DNA of 40,006 nucleotides from Methylocystis sp. (GCA_002929055.1 PERY01000025.1:1-40006), one strand, 5' to 3'. Positions 16,490 to 25,899 are shown, counted from the stretch's first letter. Made by a program: numbers and translations. Notes: generated from the sequence alone by a model not told the origin.

Positions 16490-17056
16490 ATGCGCGCAGC
16501 CACAATGATCGCCGCGACACTGTTGACGACGAGCGCGGCGCAGGCGGAGCAGCCGGACTACTCCCGCGTCGTTTCCACGGTGACTCTCTCCTTTGAGGGC
16601 GGCGATACGGATCGCGCCGTCCTTGTGGAAAACGGCGACGCCGGCGCCGATCTCTATATCTACCGCGCGCTGGAGCCCGCGCGCGATCTGACCAAACCAC
16701 AGAAGCCCGCTTTCGTTAAAAAGGACGCGGCCTGGAGCGGTGCGATGTGGGGTCAGCGGCCTTCGCTGGAGACCAACGCCAAGGGTTCGCTGCTCATCAA
16801 ATCCGAGAACAGCGGCATCGGCCGGGACCGCTGGAGCCAGACGGTCACGGTTGTCTATCGCAACAAGGAATTCGTCGTCGCGGGACTGACGCGCGAGTCA
16901 TATGACACGCTCGACCCCAATGCGTCCCATTCCTGCGATCTCAATTTCCTCAGCGGCAAGGGCAAGAAAGACGGCAAGGCGATCGAGGTGAGGGGCGCCG
17001 TAAAGAAACTGGCGGACTGGTCGGATGCCGAATTGCCGAAGGAGTGCGCCTTTTAG
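16490..17056 (+). CDS. Secreted protein of unknown function, tandem paralogue 1
   Basis: The 188-residue product has a signal peptide (MRAATMIAATLLTTSAAQA, cleavage near residue 19) and an excellent GGGAGGAGG ribosome site. It is a clear paralogue of the next gene. Shared blocks are YSRVVSTVTLSFEGG, ADLYIYR, PAFVKKD..W, RPSLE..AKGSLLI, Q(T/S)..TVV(Y/F)R, TRE, SCDLNFLSGKGKKDGK and a C-terminal WSD..LPKECAF. Two conserved cysteines (in SCDLN and at the C-terminal ECA) could form a disulfide in the periplasm. The strand-rich pattern suggests a beta-sandwich, but I do not recognise a family. It is placed just after the pnp terminator, so it needs its own promoter. Confidence 0.8.
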   Translation: MRAATMIAATLLTTSAAQAEQPDYSRVVSTVTLSFEGGDTDRAVLVENGDAGADLYIYRALEPARDLTKPQKPAFVKKDAAWSGAMWGQRPSLETNAKGSLLIKSENSGIGRDRWSQTVTVVYRNKEFVVAGLTRESYDTLDPNASHSCDLNFLSGKGKKDGKAIEVRGAVKKLADWSDAELPKECAF

Positions 17057-17064
17057 ACACGCAC

Positions 17065-17078
17065 GTGCGCCGGCGCAC
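17065..17078. repeat. Perfect 14-bp palindrome between the secreted paralogues
   Basis: GTGCGCCGGCGCAC is its own reverse complement and sits 8 bp after the first paralogue's stop. As RNA it could form a 5-bp stem with a four-base loop. There is no T run, so it is not an obvious terminator; it may be a protein-binding site or chance in GC-rich DNA. Confidence 0.4.
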
Positions 17079-17137
17079 GGAAGCCCTTTCCCGAGAGGGG
17101 TCATATGCTGCGCGAAACGTTCCTCAAGGGGAGTGAC

Positions 17138-17701
17138 ATGCGCCGACTCTGCGCCATTCTTGCATCACTCGTCGCCGCCACCTCGGCCTTTGCCGAAGAG
17201 CAGCGTTACGAGCGCGTCATTTCCGCGGTCTCGATGAGCTTCGAGCCTGCCGTCGGCGAGGATCGCGTTCTACTGATCCTCGGTCCGAAGAACCGCGCTG
17301 ATCTCTACATCTACCGAGGCGTCGACAAGACCGACGCGCCGTTGACCCCGGCCTTCGTGAAGGAAGACGTGACCTGGAACGGGCCAAAAGCCTCGGGCCG
17401 CCGGCCCTCGCTGGAAGTCAGCGACAAGGGCTCGCTGCTCATTCACTCCGGCGAAAGCTTCAACCAGCGCCATTACGACCAGACGCTCACCGTCGTCTTC
17501 AGAGACAATAATTTCCTCATCGTCGGCGTCACGCGCGAGGAGGAAGGTCTCTACGACTACGAACATCGGCGCCAAAGCTGCGACCTCAATCTTCTTACGG
17601 GCAAAGGCAAGGAGAATGGGAAGCCGGTGCGCGTGAAGGCTCAGCCGATCAAGCTCTCCGAGTGGTCCGACTTCAGGCTGCCGCACGAATGCGCTATCTA
17701 G
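17138..17701 (+). CDS. Secreted protein of unknown function, tandem paralogue 2
   Basis: The 187-residue product starts MRRLCAILASLVAATSAFAE, a signal peptide with cleavage near residue 19, after an AAGGGGAG ribosome site; an ATG 11 codons upstream is less likely. It aligns over its whole length with the preceding gene (YERVISAVSMSFEP, ADLYIYRG, PAFVKEDVTW, RRPSLEVSDKGSLLIHS, TLTVVFRDNNFLIVGVTRE, SCDLNLLTGKGKENGKPV, WSDFRLPHECAI), including both cysteines. By eye, fewer than half the residues are identical, so the duplication is old or the copies have diverged in role. The 81-bp gap between the two contains a perfect 14-bp palindrome. Confidence 0.8.
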   Translation: MRRLCAILASLVAATSAFAEEQRYERVISAVSMSFEPAVGEDRVLLILGPKNRADLYIYRGVDKTDAPLTPAFVKEDVTWNGPKASGRRPSLEVSDKGSLLIHSGESFNQRHYDQTLTVVFRDNNFLIVGVTREEEGLYDYEHRRQSCDLNLLTGKGKENGKPVRVKAQPIKLSEWSDFRLPHECAI

Positions 17702-17757
17702 TCGCCTGCAGCGCCTGCGCATCAGGTGAATGATCGCAGGGTCACGCGGAGACGCAG

Positions 17758-18831
17758 ATGGCGGAAGAAAATCAAATCGAGAATAAACCGGCAGGCGAAA
17801 CGTTCTTGCCGCCCGAGCCGGTGGATATCTTCTTGCTTGCTCGCCTCGGCGTCACCTTCATCTTCGTCGTCATCACGGCGCTGATCGCGCAACCCTATCT
17901 GGCAAGCGTCACCTGGGCGCTGGTTCTCGCGGTCGTCTTTATCGGCCCCCACCGTTGGATCGAGTCACGCCTTGGACCCGGCGCAGGCGCGGCGGTTTCC
18001 GTCTTTCTCATCGCCGCTATCGTCGTAGCGCCATTTTTCTTCGTGTCGCAACGGCTGATCAACGAAGCGCTCACTGGCGTCGATTATGTTCAGTCCAGCC
18101 TCGCCGATGGAAAATGGGGCTCTTTCGTCGATGCGCATCCCTGGTTCAAATGGATCGGCGACCAGATCGATCTGCGCGCGCTCGCCGGCAGACTGGGGGA
18201 GTTCGTCACCAACATGGGAGGCGTGCTGCTGAGGCAGTCGACAAGCCAGGCGATAACGGTCCTTCTCGCATTTTACATGCTCTTCTTTTTCCTGCGCGAC
18301 CGCAGCGCCGGGATCGCGGCGCTCGTTCGGCTTTCGCCCTTTTCCGACATGGAGACAGGCAAGCTCATTGTGCGCACACGCGACACGATCCATGCCATGA
18401 TCTACGGCACGCTCGCCGTCGCCGCCCTGCAGGGCGTGCTCGGCGGCCTCATGTTCTGGTGGCTCGCTTTTCCATCGCCGATTTTCTGGGGGATCGTGAT
18501 GGGCGTGCTGTCGATCATTCCGGTGCTCGGCTCTTTTGTGGTCTGGATTCCCGCCACGATCTACCTTGCGATCGAGGATCGATGGGCCGAGGCTGTCACC
18601 CTCGGCCTCTGGGGCGGCGTTGTGATCGCAAGCGCAGACAATTTCGTTCGTCCGCTGCTCGTCGGCGAAACGTTGCGGCTCCACACGGCCCCAGCCTTCA
18701 TCGCCATGCTGGGCGGCCTGCAGCTTTTCGGTCCAACCGGGCTGATCCTAGGGCCAATCGCCTTCACGACGACGACGCTGATGCTGGAATTCTGGCGCCG
18801 CCGCGCCGATCCCGACCTTCAGTCGAGATGA
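17758..18831 (+). CDS. AI-2E / PerM family transporter
   Basis: The 357-residue membrane protein fits the AI-2E (TqsA/PerM/YdiK) family. There are paired helices at about 27-65 and 75-100, an extracytoplasmic segment (LINEALTGVDYVQSSLADGKWG), then the typical TLAVAALQGVLGGLMFWWLAFPSPIFWGIVMGVLSIIPVLGSFVVWIPATIYL core and the C-terminal DNFVRPLLVGETLRLHTAPAFIAMLGGLQLFGPTGLILGPI. Family members export autoinducer-2, act as Na+/H+ antiporters, or have unknown substrates, so no substrate is assigned. The 3' end overlaps the stop of the convergent gene at 18819 by 13 bp. Confidence 0.9.
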   Translation: MAEENQIENKPAGETFLPPEPVDIFLLARLGVTFIFVVITALIAQPYLASVTWALVLAVVFIGPHRWIESRLGPGAGAAVSVFLIAAIVVAPFFFVSQRLINEALTGVDYVQSSLADGKWGSFVDAHPWFKWIGDQIDLRALAGRLGEFVTNMGGVLLRQSTSQAITVLLAFYMLFFFLRDRSAGIAALVRLSPFSDMETGKLIVRTRDTIHAMIYGTLAVAALQGVLGGLMFWWLAFPSPIFWGIVMGVLSIIPVLGSFVVWIPATIYLAIEDRWAEAVTLGLWGGVVIASADNFVRPLLVGETLRLHTAPAFIAMLGGLQLFGPTGLILGPIAFTTTTLMLEFWRRRADPDLQSR

Positions 18832-19292
18832 AGCCGCTCACGCAGGCGCGTTTCTAGCATCGTGGCGTTCTCGCGCTTTTCGAAAGTCGGTGATTCGAAC
18901 TCTTCCCCGCTCACAAGCCCCAGAACCACGCTGTAAGTGTCGGGACCGCTGTCCCACCCGATTTCCTTGACGGTGGTCGCGGACACATCTGGTCCATGCA
19001 CGGTCGTCACCCAACTGCGGCAGAGATTGCGGCGGTCGATGTCGATCCGGCCATCCGCCACGCGCCAGCGCTGCTCTTCGCCAAGGATCGCCGCCGCGAC
19101 AAAGCTGCCGCCGACGGACCAGGCGCCGAGCAGGATCACCGCGAAGAACAGCGAAAACCAGCCTGGATGCAGGAAGGCATGGCGAAACTCCCATGCGGGC
19201 GTAACAATGCAGAAAAGGCCGGCGGCGCCGAGCAGTATTCTCATGCCATGAGGCATTGGCCGCATAAGATAAAAAATATCGTCTTCTTCCAT
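18819..19292 (-). CDS. Small two-helix membrane protein, function unknown
   Basis: The 157-residue product has two hydrophobic helices (about 17-35 and 46-68), followed by a soluble domain of about 85 residues with alternating strands (EQRWRVADGRIDIDRRNL, VKEIGWDSGPDTYSVVLGLVSGEEFESPTF) resembling a membrane-anchored PH-like domain. No named family is recognised. The start MEEDDIFYLMRPMPHG is chosen for the run of the membrane topology; no strong ribosome site is visible, and MRPMPHGMRIL ten codons later is possible. It lies 81 bp downstream of addA on the same strand and converges with the AI-2E gene, overlapping its 3' end. Confidence 0.7.
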   Translation of the reverse strand: MEEDDIFYLMRPMPHGMRILLGAAGLFCIVTPAWEFRHAFLHPGWFSLFFAVILLGAWSVGGSFVAAAILGEEQRWRVADGRIDIDRRNLCRSWVTTVHGPDVSATTVKEIGWDSGPDTYSVVLGLVSGEEFESPTFEKRENATMLETRLRERLHLD

Positions 19293-19373
19293 CAATGGCC
19301 ATTTTCTAGCCCAGGCGGATGACCAAGGCGTGACGTAAAGCGCCAAAATACTCCGACGCTTGTTAGCGTTACG

Positions 19374-22300
19374 TCAACCCTCCCTGGCGCCATCCAGCGC
19401 ACAGGCAAGCGCCGCGTCGAGCATGGCGGCCTCTGCTTCAACGGCAGTTGCGATTTGCGTCCAGACGATGAAACAGCGAAGGCGCTTGCCCGGGTACAGC
19501 GGCGCAAGAGCTGCGCGATAAAGCGCAAGCTGACGCAATTGCGTTGCGTCGAGTGCGTTGCGCGGGCGGCCTGTCTTGAAATCCGCGATCAAGACCTCGG
19601 TCTGCAATTCCGCCAACCGGTCGATGCGCCCCGCAACCGAGACGCCCGCGTCGAGAGTGGCCACGACGTCGACCTCCGCGGCGGACTGCGGCCCGAACAA
19701 AGGCGCGAGGCGCGCGTCGTCAATAACGGCGATCGCCGCCCGGACGATTTCCTGGCGGCGCGCCTCGTCCATCGACGGCGCGCGCAGCTTCAGGAAACGC
19801 AAAGCCGCTGCGCTGCGGCGCTCGGCCGGGCAGTCCGGCAGCTGCTGCAGCAAGGCGTGCGTGAGCCGGCCAATAAGCGCGCTTTCCGCATCGCGGCGGT
19901 TGGGCGCGGCGGCGTCGAGAGGGCCGATGGCGTCTGCGCCAGCGAGCGCGCTCGAGGGCCGCAGCGGCGGGGCCGGCGCGGCTTCGAACGGCGCAGGCGC
20001 CAGCGCAAAAGCGGGAATGGCGACTTCTTTCTTGTCGTCCGCCACCGATGAAAGATCGCGGTGGAGAGGGATTTCCCCAAGACGCAAAACATATCCGTCC
20101 GCGTCATCCGGATCCGGAAGAGCGACGCAACGCCCCTCCAGCGCTTCGCGGATAGCGTTGTGCCAGCAGCCGTCCGCCGGGGCCTGCTTGCCGTGAAAGC
20201 CCGCGATATAAAGGCGCTCCTCCGCCCGCGTCATCGCGACATAGAGCAGACGCTGGTGTTCGGCCCGCTCGGCGTCCCGATGCGCAGCGCGCGCGGCGAC
20301 GAGAGGCGCGGGATCGCTGTCGGTCCCGCGCGACCAGACGAGCGAGGCCGAGCCGCTGTCACCAAGCGGGAAAAGCTTCGGATCGTGTTTGCCGGCCGGC
20401 GCGCTGCAGGTGTCGGGCAAAAACACGATCTTCGCCTCCAGCCCCTTGGCGGCATGCGCCGTCATCACGCGAACAGCGCCGCCCGCCGCCTCCATGTCGC
20501 GCTTGATCGACAAATCGAGTTCTTCGACCATCGCGAGAAAGCTCGTGAGCGAAGGCGACTGCTCGCGCTCGAATGACAGCGCAAGCCGCAAAAACTCGTC
20601 TATGGCGTCATTGGCTTCCGGTCCCAGACGCGCGACGAGGCGGCGGCGCCCGCCGCCCGGCCCCAGCGCCTTGCTGTAGAACTCGAAGGGCGCAAGCGTC
20701 GCCGCGTCATGCCGCAAGGCTTCGATTTTCTCTGCGGCGGCGCGACGGCTGTCATCGCTCAGCAACGCTTTATGCAGAGAGCCCGGCCTTTTCGGCGCGA
20801 GCGCGATGAGATCGTCGTCGTCCAGTCCGACAAGCGGAGATTTGAGCACGGTTGCGAGCGTGAGATCATCCTCGGTGAGGAGCGCGACGCGGCCCAGCGC
20901 CACGAGATCGTTCACGGCGATGTGATTGGCGAGATCGAGCCGGTCCGCGCCCGCGACGGGAACATGCGCGGCCTTGAGCGCGCGGATCAGCGCCTCGAAG
21001 AAGGGACCGCGCTTGCGCACGACAAAGAGAATGTCGCGCGGCTCGACCGGTCTCGGCTGCTTCTCCTCGAAAACGTATTCGCCGCTTTTCGGGTCGAGAA
21101 GCGCCTTCACCTTAGCCGCCAGCTTGCGCGCAAGACGCTCGCCCGGGTCCGATCCGGCTGCGTAGTCGAGCGGCAACCTCCAGTCGGTTGGCTCCTCTTG
21201 CGTCGCCGCTCCGATCGGGCTCCAGACTTCGACGAGCGCGGGAAGATAGGTCTTGGAGGCCTCATGTCTGGGCGGGGGCTCGCTCGGATCGCTCGAGAGC
21301 CCCATGCCATTGTCGCCATAGCTGAAGACGAGGTCTACCGCTTCCAGCACGCCCGGCGCGGAACGAAAGGATTGCGTCAGGCGCACATGTTCGAAACGTC
21401 GATCGACGGCTTTGAATCTGCTTTCGAAGCTGCGGCGCATGGCGTCGAACTTCTCCGGCGCGGCGCCCTGAAAGGAGAAGATCGACTGCTTTTCGTCGCC
21501 GACCGCGAAGAAGCTGCGCTGAATGCGGCGCGCGCTCGCCCCGGCGCAGAATTCCTGCGCGAGAGCGTCGAGAATCTCCCATTGCGGCGCGCTCGTGTCC
21601 TGCGCCTCATCGAGCAGGATGTGATCGATCTGCGAGTCGAGTTTGTAGAGCACCCAGGAAGGGCTGGAGCGTTGGAGCAACCGCCGCGCGCTTTCGATGA
21701 GGTCGTCGTAATCGAGGAGATTGCGGTAGCGCTTCGCCTTCTCATATTCCACAACGATCGCGTCACCGAGAGTCGCCAGCGCCAGCGAGCGCTCGACGGT
21801 CGCCGCCGCCTTGCGCTTCTCGATGAGCGGCCCGAGGCGGTCGCGTTCCTCCTCCATGCGGTCGAGCAGGTCGGGAAGCTTTTTCGCGACGCCTGCGGTG
21901 ATGATCTTCGTCTTTCCAAGGCCTCGCGGCTCGCCCTTGCCGGTATAAAAGGCGGCCAGGTAGGCCTCGATACAACCGGGTTCGGACGCGAGCGCAACGG
22001 CGCTTTCGAGATGCGCAGCGAGCTTTTGATCATTCGCCGTTCCAAGGCGCAGCGAAGTCGCCAGCTCCGGCCACCGCTCTCGCCCTTCGATGATCTCGGC
22101 CTCCACCTCGCCAAGCGTTTCGTCGCCGCCGAGCCCGAGTTGCGTGCGCAGGCGCCGCGCATAATCCCCGCTCTCGGCAAGCCCCCTCAGCGCTTCGCCC
22201 TGGCGCAGCAATTCGTCGCACAACTGGCCAAAGCCATGCGCGGTCGTCTCGCGCGCGACAAGCTCCAGAGCGCTGCGCAACCGTCCGGGGGCGTGCATTG

Positions 22301-22808
22301 CGGATTCGATCGCACGGCGCCGGGAGATGTCGAGAAGCTCCGCGCGCGCCATGTCGTCGAGCACGCGAAAACCTGCCGGCGCATTGGCCTCGAAAGGAAA
22401 GATATGCAGCAGCTTTTCGCAGAAGGCGTGAATCGTCTGGATCTTCAGACCGCCAGGCGTCTCCACGGCGCGCGCGAAGAGCCGGCGCGCAAAATCGAGC
22501 GTCTCGCGGTCCGGGGCGCCGGCGCCCGTCTCTTCGATCTCTTTCGTCAGCGCGGCGTCGTCGAGCAGCGCCCAGCGTCCAAGCTTTGCGAAGATGCGCG
22601 CCGACATATTGGCCGCCGCGGCCTTGGTGAAGGTGAGGCAGAGAATTTGCGACGGCGGCGTCTTCGCCAGCAGAAGACGCAGCACGCGCTGCGTGAGGAC
22701 GAACGTCTTGCCCGATCCCGCATGCGCCGAAACCCATGCCGATGCAAGCGGATTGGAGGCGCGCTGCTGCTCGACGACCGTGCGGCCAAGATAGGGCGCG
22801 TCGCTCAT
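19374..22808 (-). CDS. addA: Double-strand break repair helicase-nuclease AddA
   Basis: AddA is the helicase-nuclease subunit of AddAB, which resects double-strand DNA ends up to Chi-like sites for RecA-dependent recombination. The 1144-residue protein has the UvrD-type Walker A (AHAGSGKTFVLTQR, about 28-41), LTFTKAAAANMSARI, Walker B ILLDEAQDTSAPQWEIL, and the later HAAKGLEAKIVFLPDT and RLLYVAMTRAEERLYI motifs. The C-terminal RecB-like nuclease domain has GRIDRLAE and VLIADFKTGRP (catalytic D and K). The start MSDAPYLGR is set by a 4-bp ATGA overlap with the addB stop. It is the last gene of the five-gene minus-strand operon. No trxA gene follows, unlike in several rhizobia. Confidence 0.97.
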   Translation of the reverse strand: MSDAPYLGRTVVEQQRASNPLASAWVSAHAGSGKTFVLTQRVLRLLLAKTPPSQILCLTFTKAAAANMSARIFAKLGRWALLDDAALTKEIEETGAGAPDRETLDFARRLFARAVETPGGLKIQTIHAFCEKLLHIFPFEANAPAGFRVLDDMARAELLDISRRRAIESAMHAPGRLRSALELVARETTAHGFGQLCDELLRQGEALRGLAESGDYARRLRTQLGLGGDETLGEVEAEIIEGRERWPELATSLRLGTANDQKLAAHLESAVALASEPGCIEAYLAAFYTGKGEPRGLGKTKIITAGVAKKLPDLLDRMEEERDRLGPLIEKRKAAATVERSLALATLGDAIVVEYEKAKRYRNLLDYDDLIESARRLLQRSSPSWVLYKLDSQIDHILLDEAQDTSAPQWEILDALAQEFCAGASARRIQRSFFAVGDEKQSIFSFQGAAPEKFDAMRRSFESRFKAVDRRFEHVRLTQSFRSAPGVLEAVDLVFSYGDNGMGLSSDPSEPPPRHEASKTYLPALVEVWSPIGAATQEEPTDWRLPLDYAAGSDPGERLARKLAAKVKALLDPKSGEYVFEEKQPRPVEPRDILFVVRKRGPFFEALIRALKAAHVPVAGADRLDLANHIAVNDLVALGRVALLTEDDLTLATVLKSPLVGLDDDDLIALAPKRPGSLHKALLSDDSRRAAAEKIEALRHDAATLAPFEFYSKALGPGGGRRRLVARLGPEANDAIDEFLRLALSFEREQSPSLTSFLAMVEELDLSIKRDMEAAGGAVRVMTAHAAKGLEAKIVFLPDTCSAPAGKHDPKLFPLGDSGSASLVWSRGTDSDPAPLVAARAAHRDAERAEHQRLLYVAMTRAEERLYIAGFHGKQAPADGCWHNAIREALEGRCVALPDPDDADGYVLRLGEIPLHRDLSSVADDKKEVAIPAFALAPAPFEAAPAPPLRPSSALAGADAIGPLDAAAPNRRDAESALIGRLTHALLQQLPDCPAERRSAAALRFLKLRAPSMDEARRQEIVRAAIAVIDDARLAPLFGPQSAAEVDVVATLDAGVSVAGRIDRLAELQTEVLIADFKTGRPRNALDATQLRQLALYRAALAPLYPGKRLRCFIVWTQIATAVEAEAAMLDAALACALDGAREG

Positions 22809-25800
22809 GCCCCCTCCCCGCCGCGCGACCATTCCTTGACGCGCGCGAGATGATCGTAGTCGCCCGCGTGCGACGTGAGAGCCACAAAGGGGCGTGACGG
22901 ATAGGGCGTCTTGGGCTGGCGATATTCCGAAAGCATCGTGACAAGTTGCGCGCGATGGTCTGCAACGAGATCGCTGAAGGGGCTCGCCTTAATGTGCTGC
23001 GTCTTGCCGCCGTTCTTGAGCCCGACATAGGCGGCGCCAGAGACCGGGCGCGCGCCGATCTCCTTGAAGGCGCCGGCCTCGATCATCGCCGCTTCGAGCG
23101 TGAGCTGCGGCGCCCATCCCGCTTCCACCTGCTTTTGCGTCGGCGGAGCGCCGGTCTTGTAGTCGAATACAAACGCCTCTCCCGCCGGATCGACTTCAAT
23201 GCGGTCAGCCTTTGCAGTCAGTGTGAAATGCGATCCGTCGGCGAGCGGGAAGGTCCAGGAGCCGCCGGTCTCCATGAAAATTATGGAGCCGGACGCCCGT
23301 CGCTCACGCTCGAAAGCAAGCGCGTGATTCAGCCCGTCGACGATGCGCGGCCAGGTGAATGTCTCGAAGGCCGGATCGGCGAAAAAATCCGCCAGAAGGT
23401 CGCGAGCGATGACGCACAGCGCTTCGCGCGCGTCGACGGGCAATGGCCCGCTGGGATGCGCCAGCACGAATTGGTGAAGCGCTTCGTGAATCGCCGTGCC
23501 CTGCTCGCGAGCGCCGATCTGCGCGCCGAGCGGCGCGAGCGGCTGCAGCGCGAGAATTTTCTCCGCGAAAATCGCATATGGATCGCGCCGCAGCGTTTCG
23601 ATGCGCGTGACGCTCAGTTTCGTCGGACGAATATCCAGCGCCGGGCGCGGCGCGGGACGCCCAAGCGTGAAAACTTCGTCGGCTCTCGGGCGATCCAGCG
23701 CATGCGCGATCGCGAGCATTTGGTCTCCCCGCGCCTTGCAGTCCACGAGCGCTTCGCCGGCGAGCGCTTCGAGACGCGCGAGAAAGCGCGATGCGACAGT
23801 CGGCGAACCGTTGCGCTTCGCCGCGCGGCTCAGCACGACGCTTTTTGCGCCGAGCGCCATGACGAAATCATGCGCCGCCTGTCCGATACGCCGCTCGGGC
23901 GGCGACAAGCCAAGCTGGCGGCGCATCGAACGATTGAGGAAGGGGCCCGTGTCCGTCTGCGGCGGCCAGACGCCCTCGTCGAGGCCAGCGAGAAGAACAA
24001 TATCGGCGTCGAGAAGGCGCGCTTCGAGCGGACCGAGTATCTTCAGTCGCGGATGCGCGCGCGCCGGCCCGCGCAATGTGGTTTCGAAAACGATGCGATC
24101 AAAGAGCGCGGCGTAAGCGGCGGCGTCAAAACCCTCTGGAGCATCGGCGGCCGTGAGCCTGTCGAAAAGCTCGAAGAGCACAGGCGCGCCTTCGTCGCTC
24201 GTTTCGTCAGCCCCAAGCGCTATGGCTTCAAAAGCCGCGCGATGCGCGGTGACGAGCTCCGCAAGGCGACATTGCTCGGAGAGCGCCCGAAAAGACGCAA
24301 AAGCGTTTTCGAGCGCCACGATCGTCGCGCCGATTTCGTCCCATTGAGCTTGCGTGATGCGGCGCGCCGCCGGATGGGCGTGAGGGGACTGCGCAGCCGT
24401 GTGCGCCGCCTCCAGCAAGGCCCCATAACCATCCGCACCGACGGGAATCGAACGCAGCACGCCGATTTCGAGCAATGGCGCGACCGTTTCGATCCTGGCT
24501 CTGGAGTGGCCAAGGCGCGTCAACGGATGCGCGAGCAGCGCGGCGATGTTGACGGCGTTCAAGCCCTCCGCGCCGATGGCGGCTGCTTGCCGCGCCAATG
24601 CGCCGGCGCCTGTTGCGGCGAGAGAACTGCCGCCGGAGTCGTCGATCTCAATTGCAAAGCGCCGCAATTCTACAGCGACGCGCCGGGCGATGGAACGTTC
24701 CGGCGTCACCAGAGCCGCTGTCTTCCCCGGGGTCTCCAGCGCCTCCCGCATGAAGAGCGCGAGCGTGAGCGCCTCCGTGCGTTCATCCGGCGCTTCGAGC
24801 ACACAGACATCTTCGAGCGCCGCAGAAAAGCTCGACGCCTTTTCATCACGAAAGTTTCGCCACGCGGCGGTGGCGTCAGGCGGCAGCATGGCCTGCGCGA
24901 CGAGCGCGCGACGCGCATCGAGCCTGGGAGAAATGCGCCCGAGTTCACGCACCTCCTCACGCTTGAGCCGCATTACGCCGAGAAGGCGCTTCAAGACGGT
25001 TTGCGGATGCGTGAATGCAGGCTCGTCCTCATTCTCTCCCACTCGGGCCCAGGCTGCTTCGCCCATTTCGCGATCGAGCCCTGGCAGAACGACAGCGCCG
25101 CTTCCCTGCGCCGCAATGGCGGCGAGAAGACGCGCGGTCGTCGGCTGCGCGCCTGTGGAGCCGAGCGCGATCACCGGCGGATGGGCGGGATCATCCGCGA
25201 GTCTCGCGATCTGCGTTTCTACAAGGCGCTTTTGCCGCGAGGCGGCGTCGACCTGGCCGCGCTCACGAAGCATGTGCGGCCATTGTTCAAGCGCGATGCG
25301 CAGAAATGTGGTCGTGATCGACCAGTACGGGTCGAAGGCGTCATCGACAATTCCGCCAATGGCGCCGGACGCGACGCCTTCGATAATGAATTCGTCGATC
25401 AGTGCGCCGAGTTCCGCGGCGAGCGCATAGGCGCCAGAAGGAGACGAAGCCACAAGGAAGGGCTCGCTTCTGTCGACGTCGAAGACGCCGTCCGGATTGA
25501 TGGAGACGATGGCGTGACCGACGGTCTTCGACCATTGCGCGACGAGCTGCGCGAGCAGAAACCGGCGCTCGATTTCTTCGATCGGCTGCGTCAGCTCTTC
25601 GTCGAAATCGAATGCGCCCCCAAAAAGCTCCGTTGCTTCGCGCTCTTCGAGTCCGCCGAGCGGAAGAATGCGGGGCAACAGCGCGGCGCGCTTGTGGAGC
25701 GTGCGCGCGAACTGCGCGGCGAGCGCACGTCCGGCGCGGCGCGTCGGCACATAGATCGTTGCGCGCGCCATGGCGAGCGGCGGGCTCTCGCGAGACAGCG

Positions 25801-25894
25801 CGGCGATGATGTCGCCCGCCAGAAAGGCGTCGACAAAAGTCTCGAGAAAGGGCGCGCCGGGCGGGATCGTGAAGACGTTGCTCTTGGCGGCCAA
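22805..25894 (-). CDS. addB: Double-strand break repair protein AddB (alphaproteobacterial type)
   Basis: AddB is the partner of AddA; it carries a second nuclease domain and a degenerate helicase domain used for Chi recognition. The product is about 1029 residues. Visible markers are ATIYVPTRRAGRALAAQFAR near the N-terminus, LLAGLDEGVWPPQTDTGPFLNRSMRRQLGLSPPE in the helicase-like part, and C-terminal RecB-type nuclease motifs GTAIHEALHQF and AFVFDYKTGAPPTQKQVEAGW. No Walker A and no iron-sulfur cysteine set are seen, as expected for this type. The start is inferred as TTG at 25894 (AAKSNVFTIPPGAPFLE), because upstream codons of the same frame lie inside the preceding gene and read as low-complexity Arg. 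That leaves a 5-bp gap to the murU-like stop. Confidence 0.94.
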   Translation of the reverse strand: MAAKSNVFTIPPGAPFLETFVDAFLAGDIIAALSRESPPLAMARATIYVPTRRAGRALAAQFARTLHKRAALLPRILPLGGLEEREATELFGGAFDFDEELTQPIEEIERRFLLAQLVAQWSKTVGHAIVSINPDGVFDVDRSEPFLVASSPSGAYALAAELGALIDEFIIEGVASGAIGGIVDDAFDPYWSITTTFLRIALEQWPHMLRERGQVDAASRQKRLVETQIARLADDPAHPPVIALGSTGAQPTTARLLAAIAAQGSGAVVLPGLDREMGEAAWARVGENEDEPAFTHPQTVLKRLLGVMRLKREEVRELGRISPRLDARRALVAQAMLPPDATAAWRNFRDEKASSFSAALEDVCVLEAPDERTEALTLALFMREALETPGKTAALVTPERSIARRVAVELRRFAIEIDDSGGSSLAATGAGALARQAAAIGAEGLNAVNIAALLAHPLTRLGHSRARIETVAPLLEIGVLRSIPVGADGYGALLEAAHTAAQSPHAHPAARRITQAQWDEIGATIVALENAFASFRALSEQCRLAELVTAHRAAFEAIALGADETSDEGAPVLFELFDRLTAADAPEGFDAAAYAALFDRIVFETTLRGPARAHPRLKILGPLEARLLDADIVLLAGLDEGVWPPQTDTGPFLNRSMRRQLGLSPPERRIGQAAHDFVMALGAKSVVLSRAAKRNGSPTVASRFLARLEALAGEALVDCKARGDQMLAIAHALDRPRADEVFTLGRPAPRPALDIRPTKLSVTRIETLRRDPYAIFAEKILALQPLAPLGAQIGAREQGTAIHEALHQFVLAHPSGPLPVDAREALCVIARDLLADFFADPAFETFTWPRIVDGLNHALAFERERRASGSIIFMETGGSWTFPLADGSHFTLTAKADRIEVDPAGEAFVFDYKTGAPPTQKQVEAGWAPQLTLEAAMIEAGAFKEIGARPVSGAAYVGLKNGGKTQHIKASPFSDLVADHRAQLVTMLSEYRQPKTPYPSRPFVALTSHAGDYDHLARVKEWSRGGEGA

Positions 25895-25899
25895 GGCGG

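Noticed and set aside
14254..16503. A 749-codon minus-strand open frame opposite pnp
   Set aside because: PNPase on the plus strand is unmistakable; the antisense product is dominated by Asp/Arg/Ala/His as expected from codon mirroring in GC-rich genes.
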